From positions 1 to 44,248 of the forward strand of contig PWEO01000198.1 of the NCBI GenBank assembly GCA_003553525.1: 44,248 nt of DNA. The letters are read 5' to 3'. The DNA is from Clostridiaceae bacterium (GTDB taxonomy: Bacteria > Bacillota > Clostridia > Peptostreptococcales > T1SED10-28). The notes below the pieces were generated by a model that saw only the letters and a list, made by a program, of their open reading frames with translations, was not told where the DNA came from and did not search any database. Below are positions 42,889 through 44,248 of the stretch, piece by piece; the stretch's first letter is position 1, and each line of letters opens with the position of its first letter. The position numbers were made by a program, and so were the translations under genes.

Positions 42889-44139
42889 TTGACCGAAAAA
42901 AAAGAGAAAATACGAGATATTGCCATCGTCCTGGGCGTTTTTTTGGCCTTACCGATTTTCACCGGGATCATCGCCTATAGCCTAAACGATCAGGTATACG
43001 AATCGACAAATCGGGTACTGAATAATCTTCCCGGAAGAGCAGGCGCTTTTTTTGACCGGGAGGGAGAAGAGCGGGAACGGGAAAAAATCAAAGAGGAACT
43101 GGCGGATTATTACATAGAGTTTGAAAATGAACAATTAGCAGATAAACTGATTATGCTTCGGGGAGAAGATCGGGACCTTTACCTTGCCCTTCGTGAAAAA
43201 CTAGGGCGCCGGGATTTAGGAAAGGTAACCGCCGTGGAGGAAATCATCAACCGCCGGGATCAAAGTGAAGACATGCTGATGGAACTGCTTTTGGAAGCCC
43301 AGGAAGAAAAGGAGCGGAGACTCAATGCGCTGGTAGGAAACTATTCTTCCTTATCAAAGTACGAACTGCTTCTTGAGGTGGATGAAAAACTACGAAACAG
43401 AGAATTAAGCGCCGAGGAACAGGGATATATGGTCAACAATCTTGACATTGGCGATGCAGCGGCGATTTTTCAGTACTTGGAACTGAGTCCCGGTATTCAT
43501 CGGGAGATTTCGGAAGAACGGCGGGAGTCCATTGATCGATACAATCGGGAGCAGGAACGGGAAGAAGAACGTTTAAAAGCCTTGGCGAGAACCTATAATC
43601 AGTCCAACAGCCGTAATCTTTGGACCCGTTTAGGTCCTGAAGGGCTATATGATGCGGAGGAACTTGGCGGTATCTTTTATCATTTGAATATCGACAAAGC
43701 CGGAGGCGTATTAGCAGAGATCGATGATCACAATTTTAGTCATCGCCTATACCGGGAAGTGCAAAACTATCAAACCGTACAACGACTTAAAAGTGAATCC
43801 CCCCAGGTGGCCCTTCGAAACCAGAATTTTGTAACCGCCGACATTGAAGCGGTAAAAGAGGTGCATTTACGCTGGGGCCAACGGGTGAAGGACTTGATAG
43901 ATAGCTATGAGAATCTTGACAATCCCTCCTTGGTGAACCAGGTAAATCTCATGCTTCAAAGACAAAATGAAGTCATAAAAAGTGAAAATATTCAAGGCAT
44001 TACCCTAAACTTCACCCATGGAGATGTATTAATGGAGCTGATGGAAAGTCTGGATGCTCAAAGAAAAGCCGTAGTGATTAACGGCTTGGAAGAAGGACAA
44101 AGCCAACAGCTTACCCGGATTTTCTTAGACGGAGAGTAG
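42889..44139 (+). CDS. Long MotE/YlxF-like flagellar membrane protein
   Basis: The 416-residue protein has one N-terminal membrane helix (about 11-31, IAIVLGVFLALPIFTGIIAY) and a long helical, charged C-terminal part. That part holds MotE/MgtE_N-like pieces: YMVNNLDIGDAAAIFQYLEL, LYDAEELGGIFYHLNIDKAG and ITLNFTHGDVLMELMESLDA. MotE-type proteins follow fliJ and act as periplasm/envelope partners of the motor. Bacillus YlxF is only about half this length. The start TTG 42889 lies 6 bases after GAGGTG; GTG 42880 overlaps that site. Function is inferred from context and repeats. Confidence 0.7.
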   Translation: MTEKKEKIRDIAIVLGVFLALPIFTGIIAYSLNDQVYESTNRVLNNLPGRAGAFFDREGEEREREKIKEELADYYIEFENEQLADKLIMLRGEDRDLYLALREKLGRRDLGKVTAVEEIINRRDQSEDMLMELLLEAQEEKERRLNALVGNYSSLSKYELLLEVDEKLRNRELSAEEQGYMVNNLDIGDAAAIFQYLELSPGIHREISEERRESIDRYNREQEREEERLKALARTYNQSNSRNLWTRLGPEGLYDAEELGGIFYHLNIDKAGGVLAEIDDHNFSHRLYREVQNYQTVQRLKSESPQVALRNQNFVTADIEAVKEVHLRWGQRVKDLIDSYENLDNPSLVNQVNLMLQRQNEVIKSENIQGITLNFTHGDVLMELMESLDAQRKAVVINGLEEGQSQQLTRIFLDGE

Positions 44140-44248
44140 TCCGAATTAGAAAGAGTAATACGAAAAAGAAAACCATAATCTGAATCATGGAAACACCGGG
44201 CAGACTCTCATATACCGAGAGAGACTCCCTTTGTTATAAAAACATTGA
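44140..44248 (+). other. Downstream edge, no gene recognised
   Basis: This 109-base AT-rich tail after the MotE-like gene has only a 5-bp dyad (CTCTC 44205-44209/GAGAG 44217-44221) with no T tract. The next flagellar gene, by analogy fliK, would start beyond the window. Confidence 0.4.

Noticed and set aside
1-44248. CRISPR array, prophage, insertion sequence or defence system
   Set aside because: No regularly spaced repeats, transposase, integrase or terminal repeats were found; gene order is that of a conserved core region.

Overview
The window is a chromosomal housekeeping segment of a low-GC, motile, acetate-forming Firmicute, most likely an anaerobic member of Clostridia (Alkaliphilus/Natronincola-like). 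The evidence is A/G-rich ribosome binding sites, frequent TTG starts, CodY, FapR, a FabK-type enoyl reductase, acetate kinase and a KamA-family aminomutase. I assign taxonomy from gene content only. There are 44 complete protein genes and one partial gene, no tRNA or rRNA, no CRISPR array, and no recognisable insertion sequence or prophage.

Layout. (1) 1-4472: partial rpmB (minus strand), then yloU-fakA and recG. (2) 4554-9655: rsmD-coaD, a SepIVA-like coiled-coil gene, convergent tmcAL, ackA, then yceD-rpmF under a perfect-consensus sigma-A promoter. (3) 9756-16948: the fatty acid synthesis operon fapR-plsX-fabH-fabK-fabD-fabG-acpP-fabF, with a FapR-type palindrome at the predicted transcription start and a strong terminator at the end. 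(4) 16964-28669: rnc-smc-ftsY, ylxM-ffh-rpsP-khpA, rimM-trmD, rplS with a structured leader, and rbgA-rnhB-yraN. (5) 28679-31951: comM (minus) divergent from a glutamate 2,3-aminomutase gene that has a long leader. (6) 32019-36287: dprA, topA, codY. (7) 36554-44139: early flagellar operon flgB-flgC-fliE-fliF-fliG-fliH-fliI-fliJ and a long MotE-like gene, continuing past the window.

The order largely matches what I remember of the Bacillus subtilis ylo/ylq/flagellar region (rpmB-yloU-fakA-recG-fapR-plsX-fab-rnc-smc-ftsY-ylxM-ffh-rpsP-rimM-trmD-rplS-rbgA-rnhB-dprA-topA-codY-flgB). The rsmD-coaD-ylbM-yceD-rpmF block, separate in B. subtilis, sits inside it here. sdaAB/sdaAA, sucCD and trmFO-xerC-hslVU are absent from their Bacillus positions.

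Functionally, the lipid genes form one theme. FakA activates exogenous fatty acids, PlsX joins that route to de novo synthesis, and FapR senses malonyl-CoA. A second theme is translation and membrane targeting (Ffh, FtsY, RimM, TrmD, L19, L28, L32, S16, RbgA, TmcAL). A third is chromosome maintenance (SMC, RecG, TopA, RNase HII, DprA, ComM). CodY lies immediately before the flagellar export and motor genes.

The items most worth a second look are the SepIVA-like protein in an actinobacteria-like gene context, the aminomutase whose substrate-specificity residues point to glutamate rather than lysine, its long structured leader, the inverted repeats between topA and codY, the rplS leader, and the unusually long MotE-like protein.
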